Assembly: GCF_026342015.1 (NCBI RefSeq)
Contig: NZ_JAPENL010000004.1
Coordinates: forward strand, 1 to 64,000
Length of the DNA stretch: 64,000 nt
Direction of reading: 5' to 3'
From: Micromonospora lupini
GTDB taxonomy: Bacteria > Actinomycetota > Actinomycetes > Mycobacteriales > Micromonosporaceae
Of the stretch, positions 1 through 7,130 are shown one piece after another (position 1 is the stretch's first letter; every line of letters starts with the position of its first letter). A program made the translations under genes and the position numbers. A model generated the notes under the pieces. The model was not told where the DNA came from. It searched no databases and was given only the letters and a program-made list of their open reading frames with translations.

Positions 1-1
1 G

Positions 2-553
2 GCCATCGCGTATGGCTGCTGGCAACCCAGCCTGGTCGACGCTGAGCCGGTCGCCGAGCTGTTGCGGACGCTGGTGGCCACCGGGTGGACGTTCACGTAC
101 CTCGCCGAGCGGCTGGAGCGGCGGATCATGACGGTTTCCGCGATCGCTCACGGCGAGCGGGACCGGGTCTCTGACGACCTGGCCGTCGCGGTGTCCGACC
201 TGTACGACGAGCTGTTCACGTACCCGGCCCCGACTGGCAGGGCGGCTACCTACGCCCGGCGTACTGCCGCGCGGCACGGCTGGCGGCCGATCGTCGACGA
301 GCCGTGGCGCTCCCTGGTCGACGTCGACGAGGTGGTCGTGCACCGCGCCGTGCGGCAGGAAGACCCGGGGCGGAAGCTGGGCGTGGCGGAGCGCGGCGCC
401 GCAATCGATCACGTGGTGCGGGTGAGCCGCCGCAACCAGGTAGATGCGGCAAGGGTGCTCGGGATCAACGTCCGCACCGTCATGCGCCACGTCCACCGGG
501 ACCGCGCTGAGCCGGACGCTGTGGAGCCGGGGAAGGCGCAGCTCGTCCGTTGA
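2..553 (+). CDS. HTH DNA-binding protein, 5' end cut by window edge
   Basis: The frame is open from base 2 with no start in the window, so the N-terminus is missing; 183 residues are visible. The N-terminal half reads like a small actinobacterial HTH unit (GWTFTYLAERLERR, then TVSAIAHGERDRVSDDLA, ending in a DLYDEL helix). The C-terminal part has a second HTH-like stretch (RRNQVDAARVLGINVRTVMRH). It is therefore probably a sequence-specific regulator with two binding units. Its 3' end overlaps the convergent membrane-protein gene by 74 nt. The exact family is not recognised. Confidence 0.7.
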   Translation, partial: AIAYGCWQPSLVDAEPVAELLRTLVATGWTFTYLAERLERRIMTVSAIAHGERDRVSDDLAVAVSDLYDELFTYPAPTGRAATYARRTAARHGWRPIVDEPWRSLVDVDEVVVHRAVRQEDPGRKLGVAERGAAIDHVVRVSRRNQVDAARVLGINVRTVMRHVHRDRAEPDAVEPGKAQLVR

Positions 554-1490
554 AGGCTGCCTGAGGCGCGGTAGATCCGCCTACGGCGGTTCCTGGCGGC
601 GCATCCCGCCGCGATCTGCTGCCCAGCCAGGCTGCGATGATCACGCCGGCGAGGGTGAAGATCGCCAACACGATCGGGAGGATCACCTTCTCGATCGTCC
701 AGCCGGTGTCCGAGTCGGCAATGCCCTTCGCGTCAGTGGAGTCTGGTGCGCGCGCCGGGGGCGCGGCGACGTCGGTGAGCTGCGTGGACCCGGTGCCGCT
801 CTGGGCCGGTGCAGGGCTGCCCCTTTCGCTCTCCGGGACGCGTTCGGCGGTCACGCGGATGACGACGCTCTCCGGGGGCACCAGCGGTTCCGCAGTGCCC
901 CCGGCAAGCACGGCAACCTCCAGGAGCAGCTCGTAGTCGCCTGGTTCGCTGGCCTTGACCGACCAGATCCACCGGCCCACGTCGGCTCGATTGGTCAACG
1001 GCACGATGGTCCACGTGCTCGACGCGCCGATATTGATTCGTGAATCGGTGCTGGTCAAGCGCCCTTCGACACGCCCCCCGAGTGGAACACCTGTCGCTTG
1101 TGCGACGCGCCGATCGGTCGGTGTCACGCCTGGCCGCGGCGACTCCGTAGGTGTCACACACTCGAGGTCTCGGGCGTCAGGCCCACAGAGGAAGACGCGG
1201 ATGGGAAACGATCTGCCCACCACGACGATCCCGCTGGTGGTGACGGAAAGAGTGCCCTCGAAGAGAGCTTTCCGGTTGTTCTCGATCGTCGCGCTGTACC
1301 TGAGCTGGTCTGGCTCCGGCGGAGTCCGCGAGAACAACCGCCCACTGACGGCTCCACCACTCAGGAGGTCCAGGGCTGCCGCCAGCATGGACAGGACCGC
1401 CAAGCCGATGGGGACCTTCTCACGCAGGGTCCATCTCCTGCGCGAGCGCTCACCCGAACGCCGCTGCTCACTACCGCTGCCACTCGGCAC
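480..1490 (-). CDS. Membrane-anchored protein with N- and C-terminal TM segments
   Basis: 336 residues if translation starts at the GTG at 1490, which has a GGAGG five bases upstream; the open frame continues further but without such a site. A TM segment near residues 27-50 (VPIGLAVLSMLAAALDLLSGG) is followed by about 200 extracytoplasmic residues of beta-rich look, with a region like that of exported proteins (PGDYELLLEVAV). A C-terminal TM segment follows (VILPIVLAIFTLAGVIIAAWL) with an Arg-rich tail. It is convergent with the left-edge HTH gene. The family is unknown; a surface or superinfection-exclusion role is possible but not shown. Confidence 0.6.
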   Translation of the reverse strand: MPSGSGSEQRRSGERSRRRWTLREKVPIGLAVLSMLAAALDLLSGGAVSGRLFSRTPPEPDQLRYSATIENNRKALFEGTLSVTTSGIVVVGRSFPIRVFLCGPDARDLECVTPTESPRPGVTPTDRRVAQATGVPLGGRVEGRLTSTDSRINIGASSTWTIVPLTNRADVGRWIWSVKASEPGDYELLLEVAVLAGGTAEPLVPPESVVIRVTAERVPESERGSPAPAQSGTGSTQLTDVAAPPARAPDSTDAKGIADSDTGWTIEKVILPIVLAIFTLAGVIIAAWLGSRSRRDAPPGTAVGGSTAPQAAFNGRAAPSPAPQRPAQRGPGGRGA

Positions 1491-1624
1491 GCTGACCTCC
1501 CCGGAGCGACCCCGTCGGACCAGTGTGAAGTACCCCCGCACCTCCGAGAACGCTGAGGTCCGAGTGCTGCGACGCTGCCTCCGGTGACCAGGTCGTGACA
1601 GTGCGCCGGGAGGAGTAGCGGCAG

Positions 1625-1652
1625 GACGCAAGCCCGCCCACGCCGGGACGAT
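1625..1652 (+). promoter_or_regulatory. Late-type promoter, copy 1 (ART-1)
   Basis: GACGCAAG, 13 nt, then GGACGAT with -10 GACGAT at 1647-1652. The GTG start of the ART gene lies 7 nt further on, so the mRNA is probably leaderless. It matches 15 other copies in the window. Confidence 0.7.
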
Positions 1653-1659
1653 CCGTCTC

Positions 1660-2955
1660 GTGACCGTCCTGCTCGCCCGCTGGGTCCTCCGCAAAGACTG
1701 GCAGGAGGGCGACCACCCGCGCGACAGCCGCGGTCGTTTCATCGAGGTCGGAACCTGGGTTCGGGCGTGGACGCCCGGCGTCGGCGAGACCGTCGGCGAG
1801 GTGATGGCCACACCGGGCGGCGGGCAGCTACAGGTCCGGACCCGCGCCGGGTGGGTGTCGATGGTCGCCGCCCGGGACGTCGAGGGCTCGGGTCTGCGGC
1901 CGAACCCGCCCGCCGAGCCGCTCGACACCGAGACGGTGCGCCAGCTGCTCGACCCGGACTCCGGGGTCACCGTGGCCGAGTTGCGTGGCCGGCTCGCCGC
2001 CGGCGACGGCACCGCCGAAGAGCGGGCGGAGTGGGCGGCGGCCGCCGACTGGTTCGACGCCGCGGCGGAGCGCGCCAAGACGGAGGAGCTGGCGGTCACC
2101 TACCTGGCGGGCATCATCGGCTCGCCGGATCCGGACGGCGCGGTGAAGGCGACCCTGCCGCACCTCACCGGCGACGCCCAGGCCGCCCTGATGCAGATGC
2201 TTCACGGCGAGCTGGCGCACCGGGCCGGGGAACCGGCCGGACTGCGGCACGGCGTGCGCCGCTGGGACGGCACCGCCGACGGCGCGGTGTGGGCCGAGCG
2301 GAACATGCAGGCGCCCGACGGGCTCACCGGCGACGAGATCGACGCCGCCCGCGCCTACATCAAGGACCCGGGCATCAACCAGGCGCTGCGCGCGGTGGTG
2401 GCCACCACCGACGACGACCGGGACCAGGTCTCCGCGCTCGACGCCGCTATGGCGAAGAGCCGGCTGCCGCAGCCGATCCTCGTCACCCGCGGCACCGGCG
2501 CCGGCGCGCTGGAGGCGGCTGGGGTGCAGGGCCGGGACGACGACGACGGCATGCACGGGCTCGTCGGGCAGATCCTCACCGACCCCGGCTACCTGTCCAC
2601 GTCCATCAGCTCGGAACCTCCGGCGGAGTTCGCCGCAGCGGATGTGCAGTGGCTGATCCGGGTGCCCCGCGACACCCCGGGCCTGTACCTGGGGGTGCCG
2701 CCGTTCGACACCGTCGACGGGGAGCAGGAGCTCCTGCTGGGCCGTGGCCAGCGGCTGGTGGTCCACGGGGTCTATCGGGGGCCGGACCGCGAGTACCGGC
2801 CGCCGTGGGGCGGGTCACGCACCATCTCCGGTCAGTGGTTCGTGGAGGCCGAGGTCGTTCCCGCCGAGTGGCAGCCCGGGCCCGGCTGGGCGCCCGACCC
2901 GTACGGTGACGTCTACGCCGGCTACGGCGACGGCAGCAACGCGTGGGTGGAGTGA
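1660..2955 (+). CDS. ADP-ribosyltransferase effector with HPRDxxGRF tag (ART-1)
   Basis: 431 residues. The C-terminal third has the signature of R-S-E class mono-ADP-ribosyltransferases: Arg277 (VTRGT), the STS motif at 313-315 (YLSTSIS) and the ExE pair Glu355/Glu357 (GEQELLL). Such enzymes move ADP-ribose from NAD to a protein or nucleic-acid target. Residues 19-27 are HPRDSRGRF, a tag shared with three other putative effectors here. The C-terminus (W-PGP-W--DPYGD-YAGY) matches the two ARTs at 33-35 kb, so the three are paralogues. It starts at a leaderless GTG behind a late-type promoter, and a small partner gene follows after 3 nt. The target is unknown. Confidence 0.82.
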   Translation: MTVLLARWVLRKDWQEGDHPRDSRGRFIEVGTWVRAWTPGVGETVGEVMATPGGGQLQVRTRAGWVSMVAARDVEGSGLRPNPPAEPLDTETVRQLLDPDSGVTVAELRGRLAAGDGTAEERAEWAAAADWFDAAAERAKTEELAVTYLAGIIGSPDPDGAVKATLPHLTGDAQAALMQMLHGELAHRAGEPAGLRHGVRRWDGTADGAVWAERNMQAPDGLTGDEIDAARAYIKDPGINQALRAVVATTDDDRDQVSALDAAMAKSRLPQPILVTRGTGAGALEAAGVQGRDDDDGMHGLVGQILTDPGYLSTSISSEPPAEFAAADVQWLIRVPRDTPGLYLGVPPFDTVDGEQELLLGRGQRLVVHGVYRGPDREYRPPWGGSRTISGQWFVEAEVVPAEWQPGPGWAPDPYGDVYAGYGDGSNAWVE

Positions 2956-2958
2956 GCC

Positions 2959-3330
2959 ATGGGTCTGAGTGAGCGGTGGAGCAAGGACGAGCAGACGTTG
3001 CAGCTGCGCCCGGACGGCGGTCAGGGCCGGTACGGGGTGCGCCCGGACGGGACGGTCCAGGCGGCCGCGGTGGTCGACGTCGCTGCGGGCCGGGCCGTCG
3101 GGGTGCTGTGGGCGGACAGCAACGGGGCGGCGGGGTTCCGGCCGGTGCCGGGGCCGGGTGCCGCGCAGGCATCGGCGTGGGCGGGCCGGGTGCTCGCCGC
3201 GCTGTACGGCGAGGGTGTGCCGGCCGACCGGGTGGTGGCGGCCGGGGCGCGGTTCGCGCCGGCGTATCAGCTGGGGGAGCCGGCGTCGTTTGAGTCGGTC
3301 GCGGAGGCGTTGGCGTCGCTTGATCGTTGA
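2959..3330 (+). CDS. Small ART-adjacent protein (PAYQLGE family), copy 1
   Basis: 123 residues, with the start 3 nt after the ART-1 stop, so the two are co-translated. The C-terminal half (VGVLWADSNG..., FAPAYQLGEPASFESVAEAL) is clearly related to the protein at 32784-33170, which lies just upstream of another ART. Both families keep a L/VxWxD stretch and a G/APAYQLGE motif. The role is unknown. Its repeated position beside ARTs suggests an immunity protein, chaperone or structural partner, but nothing here proves that. The -35 box of the next promoter overlaps its last codons. Confidence 0.7.
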   Translation: MGLSERWSKDEQTLQLRPDGGQGRYGVRPDGTVQAAAVVDVAAGRAVGVLWADSNGAAGFRPVPGPGAAQASAWAGRVLAALYGEGVPADRVVAAGARFAPAYQLGEPASFESVAEALASLDR

Positions 3331-3374
3331 TCAAAGCCCGTGCTAAACTTGCTGTGTGCGGGTGAGCGACCCGC
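3320..3374 (+). promoter_or_regulatory. Early promoter with 5' hairpin, copy 1
   Basis: TTGATC (3320-3325), 18 nt, TAAACT (3344-3349), 8 nt, then the hairpin GCGGGT-GAGCG-ACCCGC (3358-3374). An SD site and ATG follow at 3393. Confidence 0.75.
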
Positions 3375-3392
3375 GCATGGGAGGAAGATTGC

Positions 3393-3713
3393 ATGCACGG
3401 CACGACGACCGACCTCACTCCGGTCCGGAAGCTCAACAAGCACGAGGCCGTCTCTCACGACGGGCTGTGGCTGTACGTGTGGGTCGAGGATGGATCCACG
3501 CCCTGGCATACCGAATACCGGCCCACCCAGCAGTGGGTCTACTACCCGTCCCTGATCGAGGCCCGCCGGCAGACCGCGAACGGCGCCGCCCTGCAGCAGA
3601 TGGTCTACGACTGCGAGGCCATCCTCCGCGAGCCCAGGTCCACCCCGCAGAGCCAGGAGCTGGCCCGGAAGCGCCTTGACCACTACGCGGCCCTCAAGAC
3701 CGCCTGCGCCTGA
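3393..3713 (+). CDS. Conserved-type small phage protein, unknown
   Basis: 106 residues, ATG with GGAGGA upstream, directly behind hairpin copy 1. The sequence is acidic-basic mixed and aromatic-rich (WLYVWVEDGSTPWHTEYRP, QQWVYYP) with a C-terminal helical part (LARKRLDHYAALK). No known domain is recognised. It heads a forward operon that continues through the next gene across an internal hairpin copy. Confidence 0.65.
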   Translation: MHGTTTDLTPVRKLNKHEAVSHDGLWLYVWVEDGSTPWHTEYRPTQQWVYYPSLIEARRQTANGAALQQMVYDCEAILREPRSTPQSQELARKRLDHYAALKTACA

Positions 3714-3716
3714 CCA

Positions 3717-3733
3717 GTGGGTGAGCGACCCAC
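3717..3733 (+). promoter_or_regulatory. Internal hairpin, copy 2 (GTGGGT/ACCCAC)
   Basis: GTGGGT-GAGCG-ACCCAC, 3 nt after the previous stop and with no -10 box. Both arms change together relative to the consensus (C to T, G to A), which supports base pairing. Confidence 0.7.
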
Positions 3734-3748
3734 ACGGAAGGACCCGCG

Positions 3749-4234
3749 ATGAGCCTGACCAACACCGAGTGCGGCCGGCCCGGATGCCTCTGCTGGATGC
3801 TCGGCATCTGCGAGGCCCCGGCCGCCCCGCCAGGGCCCGAGCCGGAGACTCCGGCCGCTACCCGGCCGCAATACCTGATCCTCGTTCCTGGTACGCAGCG
3901 GGACGAGGACCGCTACACCGGAGTCGTCCGCCTGGGCCGGAAGGTCGTCGTCGAGTGCGGCCACCGGCACACCAACCGCGACATGACTACCAAGACCAAC
4001 GGCCGATCCGCCCGCGACTGCGCCGACCGGCTCCTGCGCGCCGCGCACCGTCCGGCCTACGCGGCAGAGATCATCACCGCGTCGCGGAACGCCTGGATGC
4101 AGATGCGGGGACCGTGGGCCACGACCGCCGCCCAGCTCCAGCGGGCCAAGGTCGCGTGCATCGCCGACGCCGACAAGCTCGCCGCGACGATCACCCAGCT
4201 GCGCGCCGCGATCGCCGAACTGCCCAGCACCTGA
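3749..4234 (+). CDS. Unknown protein with Cys-rich N-terminus
   Basis: 161 residues. The N-terminus has four cysteines (TECGRPGCLCWMLGICE) that could bind a metal. It is followed by a Pro/Ala linker, a segment with a CGHRHT motif and a C-terminal alpha-helical region (AQLQRAKVACIADADKLAATITQLRAAIAEL). It sits in the same transcription unit as the preceding gene. A perfect 17-bp stem just after the stop separates it from the Mom-like gene. No family recognised. Confidence 0.6.
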   Translation: MSLTNTECGRPGCLCWMLGICEAPAAPPGPEPETPAATRPQYLILVPGTQRDEDRYTGVVRLGRKVVVECGHRHTNRDMTTKTNGRSARDCADRLLRAAHRPAYAAEIITASRNAWMQMRGPWATTAAQLQRAKVACIADADKLAATITQLRAAIAELPST

Positions 4235-4243
4235 CGCGACCAC

Positions 4244-4279
4244 CGCGAGGGCGGCAGCTGCCCAGCTGCCGCCCTCGCG
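4244..4279 (+). terminator. Long perfect stem before the Mom-like gene
   Basis: A 17-bp perfect stem (CGCGAGGGCGGCAGCTG / CAGCTGCCGCCCTCGCG) with a 2-nt loop and no T tract. It may terminate or attenuate transcription before the DNA-modification pair. Confidence 0.6.
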
Positions 4280-4282
4280 CAA

Positions 4283-4301
4283 CGCGGGTGAGCGACCCGC
4301 G
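4283..4301 (+). promoter_or_regulatory. Internal hairpin, copy 3
   Basis: CGCGGGT-GAGCG-ACCCGCG, with the stem extended to 7 bp. It lies between the long stem at 4244 and the SD of the Mom-like gene; no -10 box is visible. Confidence 0.75.
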
Positions 4302-4316
4302 CGAACGGGAGGTCCC

Positions 4317-5210
4317 ATGCCTACGCCACTGGCACTGACCACCACCCCGGCCAGTCTCGACGGGTGGTGTCAGCGCTGGAACCGACGCCAGCACAGCTGG
4401 CGACACGTCTCGGAAGGCGGCTTCGACAAGCGCCGGTACGCCGTAGAGCCGATCGAGGAAAGCCTCGCCAAAGAGTTCGTCGCCCAACACCACTACAGCG
4501 GAACCTTCGTGGCCGCGATTCGCCGCTACGGGCTGCTGGACCTCGCCGAGGGCCGTCGCCTCGTCGGCGTGATCGTGCTGTCCTCGCCGATGCAGGAGCG
4601 GGTGCTGACCCTGCCGTTCCCGCACCTCGAGCCCTACGCCCAGTCGGCGGAACTCGGCCGCCTGGTGCTGTTGGACGAGGTCCCGGCGAACGCAGAGTCC
4701 TACGCGATGCGCCGCGCCTTCAAGCTCGCCGCCGGCGACGGCTTCCGAGGCGTCGTCGCCTACTCCGACCCCACGCCGCGGACCCGCCGCAACGACGCCG
4801 GCGAACTGGAGGAGTACATGCCGGGCCACTGGGGTGATGCCTATCAGGGGTGCGGCGGCGACTACTACGGCCTCTCACGCCGGGTGAAGGAGGCGGTGCT
4901 TCCCGACAGCACGCGGATGACGGACCGGACGCTGCGCAAGGTGATCGGCGCCGAATCCGGCTTTCGGGGAGTGGTCACGAGGCTCGTCGACTTCGGAGCC
5001 ATGCCGCCCACCATGGCGGACCTGGTGAGCAAGGAGAGCCGCAAGGCGTGGCTGGCGGCCGCGCTGGCCACCGCCGCCGAGCGGTGGGAGATCAGCGGCG
5101 GGAAACACCGGTACGCCTTCAAGATCGGCGGTCGACGGCAGAAGCGCAAGACGGTGCTGGACGTCAAGACGAAGCCGTACCCCAAGCGGGATCTGGCCCT
5201 GGCTGCTTGA
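4317..5210 (+). CDS. Mom-like DNA (adenine) modification protein
   Basis: 297 residues, ATG with GGGAGG. It matches the layout of phage Mu Mom-type GNAT-fold proteins, which modify adenine in phage DNA to resist restriction: HHYSG (58-62), RLVGVIVLSSP (81-91), ELGRLVLLDEVPANAESYAMRRA (112-134), VVAYSDP (146-152) and GHWGDAYQGCGGDYYG (170-185). The Lys/Arg-rich C-terminus (GGRRQKRKTVLDVKTK) could bind DNA. The next gene encodes a TGT-like enzyme, so the pair probably forms a DNA-modification cassette. The preceding 17-bp stem and leader hairpin suggest tight control. The exact chemistry is inferred from the family. Confidence 0.8.
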   Translation: MPTPLALTTTPASLDGWCQRWNRRQHSWRHVSEGGFDKRRYAVEPIEESLAKEFVAQHHYSGTFVAAIRRYGLLDLAEGRRLVGVIVLSSPMQERVLTLPFPHLEPYAQSAELGRLVLLDEVPANAESYAMRRAFKLAAGDGFRGVVAYSDPTPRTRRNDAGELEEYMPGHWGDAYQGCGGDYYGLSRRVKEAVLPDSTRMTDRTLRKVIGAESGFRGVVTRLVDFGAMPPTMADLVSKESRKAWLAAALATAAERWEISGGKHRYAFKIGGRRQKRKTVLDVKTKPYPKRDLALAA

Positions 5211-5214
5211 GCTC

Positions 5215-5233
5215 GGCGGGTGAGCGACCCGCC
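5215..5233 (+). promoter_or_regulatory. Internal hairpin, copy 4
   Basis: GGCGGGT-GAGCG-ACCCGCC, starting 4 nt after the Mom-like stop. It has no -10 box and lies upstream of the GTG of the TGT-like gene. Confidence 0.75.
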
Positions 5234-5251
5234 CACGGATCGGAGGGCAAC

Positions 5252-6013
5252 GTGCGGTTCTACCTGGGGACCGGTATGCCGGGCTGGCTGGCCACCGTGC
5301 CGGTGCCGCTGTTCATCTCCCACCGGCGCCTGACCAAACGCAAGACCCTGCCGAGGGCGATCGCGCCGTGGGCGCTCGACTCCGGCGGGTTCACCGAGCT
5401 GTCCATGTTCCACGAGTGGCGCACCACCCCGAAGCCGTACGTCGCCGCGGTGCGCCGCTACGTCGACGAGGTCGGCCAGCTGGACTTCGCGTCGCAGCAG
5501 GACTGGATGTGCGAGCCGTCGATGCTGGCCAAGACCGGTCGGACGGTCGAGCAGCACCAGGACCTGACTGTGGCGAACTTCGTCGAGCTCCGGTCACTCG
5601 CCCCGGACCTGCCGATCATCCCGGTCCTTCAGGGCTGGCGGACGGTCGAGTACCTGCGCTGCGTCGACAAGTTCGCGGCCGCCGGCGTCGACCTGACGAA
5701 GGAGCCCCGGGTCGGGATCGGGTCGGTGTGCCGGCGCACGAGCCTGCTCGGGACGAGCCTGCTCATCAGCAGGCTCGCCGCTGACGGGATCGCCGTGCAC
5801 GGTTTCGGCTTCGGCGTGAAGGGCTTGGAGTTCAGCGCTCAGCACCTCGCGTCCAGCGACTCGATGGCGTGGTCGGCGGCCGGCCGCCGGGAGCCGGGCT
5901 GCGACCCGGGCCACAAGACGGAGGCTAACTGCCTCGACTACGCCCTCTGGTGGCGTGGGCGTGTCCTGCGCGCTGGCGGCGGTCACGTCGAGGACTACGC
6001 GCTCGCCGCGTGA
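5252..6013 (+). CDS. DpdA/TGT-like deazapurine DNA-modification enzyme
   Basis: 253 residues from the GTG at 5252 (GGAGGG upstream). Motifs follow the tRNA-guanine transglycosylase barrel: ALDSGGFTEL (41-50; TGT has DSGGF), SQQDWMCEP (81-89), IPVLQGW (123-129), VGIGSVCRRT (154-163), HGFGFGVKG (183-191) and SSDSMAWS (201-208). The phage branch of this fold (DpdA) swaps guanine in DNA for a 7-deazaguanine base. No preQ0 synthesis gene (queC/D/E, folE) is visible in the window, so the base would come from the host or from genes outside. It is paired with the Mom-like gene. Confidence 0.8.
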   Translation: MRFYLGTGMPGWLATVPVPLFISHRRLTKRKTLPRAIAPWALDSGGFTELSMFHEWRTTPKPYVAAVRRYVDEVGQLDFASQQDWMCEPSMLAKTGRTVEQHQDLTVANFVELRSLAPDLPIIPVLQGWRTVEYLRCVDKFAAAGVDLTKEPRVGIGSVCRRTSLLGTSLLISRLAADGIAVHGFGFGVKGLEFSAQHLASSDSMAWSAAGRREPGCDPGHKTEANCLDYALWWRGRVLRAGGGHVEDYALAA

Positions 6014-6083
6014 CCTGGGCGGCGCCGGCGTATCTCCCTATGCTGGACAACCCCAGTCTCTTCGTCGCCCCATGGAGCTGCAC

Positions 6084-6455
6084 ATGCACGTCTACGCCCT
6101 GAACAGTCCGATGGACTTCTTCGACGGCCTCATCCCGCTGCCCGCCTGGCTGTCCGACGGTGAGGCCGCTGCCGGCCGAGCGCGGTGGGCTGTCGGCGCG
6201 ATCCTCGCGCTCGCCGACGCGAAAGTGGATTGGGATGGGGACATGCGGCACGAGCCGTACGTGGGCGCGGTGCCGAACGGGGACGGCGGTACGGCCACCT
6301 ACCTGGTCGTCAAGCAGGAGGGCAACGGCGGCACCTTCGTGGTCAGCAACGTGCGGATGGCCTGGCTGGAGGACGACTACAACCGGTACGACGAGGTGCG
6401 GGACCGGGATCTGGGCAACCAGTGGCAGGTGGATGACCTTGGGCGGCGGGGGTGA
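6084..6455 (+). CDS. Conserved-type phage protein, unknown
   Basis: 123 residues from the ATG at 6084, which has GGAG six bases upstream; an ATG at 6072 is also in frame. A TATGCT -10-like box lies near 6048. The protein has a hydrophobic N-terminal helix region (FFDGLIPLPAWLSDGEAAAGRARWAVGAILALADA) and an acidic C-terminus (WLEDDYNRYDEVRDRDLGNQW). No domain is recognised. The stop codon lies inside the loop of the following terminator stem. Confidence 0.6.
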   Translation: MHVYALNSPMDFFDGLIPLPAWLSDGEAAAGRARWAVGAILALADAKVDWDGDMRHEPYVGAVPNGDGGTATYLVVKQEGNGGTFVVSNVRMAWLEDDYNRYDEVRDRDLGNQWQVDDLGRRG

Positions 6456-6471
6456 CAGGCCGCCCCCGCCG
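6444..6471 (+). terminator. Terminator-like stem with next promoter's -35 in loop
   Basis: CGGCGGGGG / CCCCCGCCG stem. The loop contains the stop of the preceding gene and the -35 GTGACA (6452-6457) of the next promoter. Confidence 0.6.
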
Positions 6472-6505
6472 CGATACAGTCCATGTGTGCGGGTGAGCGA
6501 CCCGC
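6452..6505 (+). promoter_or_regulatory. Early promoter with 5' hairpin, copy 5
   Basis: GTGACA, 17 nt, TACAGT (6475-6480), 8 nt, hairpin GCGGGT-GAGCG-ACCCGC (6489-6505). Confidence 0.75.
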
Positions 6506-6524
6506 CTACAGTGAAGGGGTCAAC

Positions 6525-6923
6525 ATGGAAATGGAACTGGTACTGCGAGCCCTCGCCGGCCCCCTGGTCGTCGGGATCGTGCTCGGCTCGGTCATCCTGT
6601 GGTCCAACCTGCGCGAGAAGCGCCGCGACCCGGGCACCGTGTTCGCCGTCGTCGACGAGCGCACCTACAAGCAGGCGCTGGCACGGATCCGCCGCCTGGA
6701 GGACCGCGCCGACACTCACGAGGACATCGAGAGCATCTGGCGCGACCACGTGAAGGTCCAGGGACTGCTCATCGCGATCCGCCAGTGGCTGAAGCGCGAG
6801 ATCAAGATCGGCGCGCGCCGGAAGGCCCTCGACCGGGCCCGGCGGCTGGAGCAGATCGAGCTGCAGCTTGAGCAGTTGCACGTCCGGATGTTCGGGCACT
6901 CGTCGGGCCTTGAGGCATCCTGA
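6525..6923 (+). CDS. Small membrane protein with basic cytoplasmic tail
   Basis: 132 residues from the ATG at 6525. One N-terminal TM segment (LAGPLVVGIVLGSVILW) is followed by a charged, mostly alpha-helical domain rich in Lys/Arg (LREKRRD, QWLKREIKIGARRKALDRARRLEQIELQLEQL) that looks coiled-coil. It is a single-gene unit flanked by hairpin copy 5 and a strong terminator. Function unknown; a membrane-tethered DNA- or protein-binding role would fit but is not shown. Confidence 0.65.
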   Translation: MEMELVLRALAGPLVVGIVLGSVILWSNLREKRRDPGTVFAVVDERTYKQALARIRRLEDRADTHEDIESIWRDHVKVQGLLIAIRQWLKREIKIGARRKALDRARRLEQIELQLEQLHVRMFGHSSGLEAS

Positions 6924-6929
6924 CCGACC

Positions 6930-6962
6930 TGGTGGGGCCGGGCGATGCCCGGCCCCACCAGT
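6930..6962 (+). terminator. Intrinsic terminator
   Basis: 15-bp perfect stem CTGGTGGGGCCGGGC / GCCCGGCCCCACCAG, GAT loop, then TCTGTTT. Confidence 0.8.
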
Positions 6963-7050
6963 CTGTTTCCAGTCGAGCGTCGATCCGCGCTGGTGGCCTG
7001 ATCGCGGTGCTCACCGGCGCCGCTGACACGGACTGACCGTAGATCGGCGC

Positions 7051-7104
7051 GTGACAATCACAAACCCCGCCTGTATCGTGTTATGTGTACGGGTGAGCGA
7101 CCCG
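7051..7104 (+). promoter_or_regulatory. Early promoter with 5' hairpin, copy 6
   Basis: GTGACA, 17 nt, TATCGT (7074-7079), then hairpin CGGGT-GAGCG-ACCCG (7090-7104). The outer C-G pair of the consensus is lost here (A versus C). Confidence 0.7.
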
Positions 7105-7130
7105 CCATCGGAATGGAGGAAGTGATCAGA

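Noticed and set aside
1491..2099. Longer N-terminal extension of the reverse membrane protein
   Set aside because: It runs antisense to ART-1, has no SD-supported start and is of low-complexity Ser/Pro/Arg composition.
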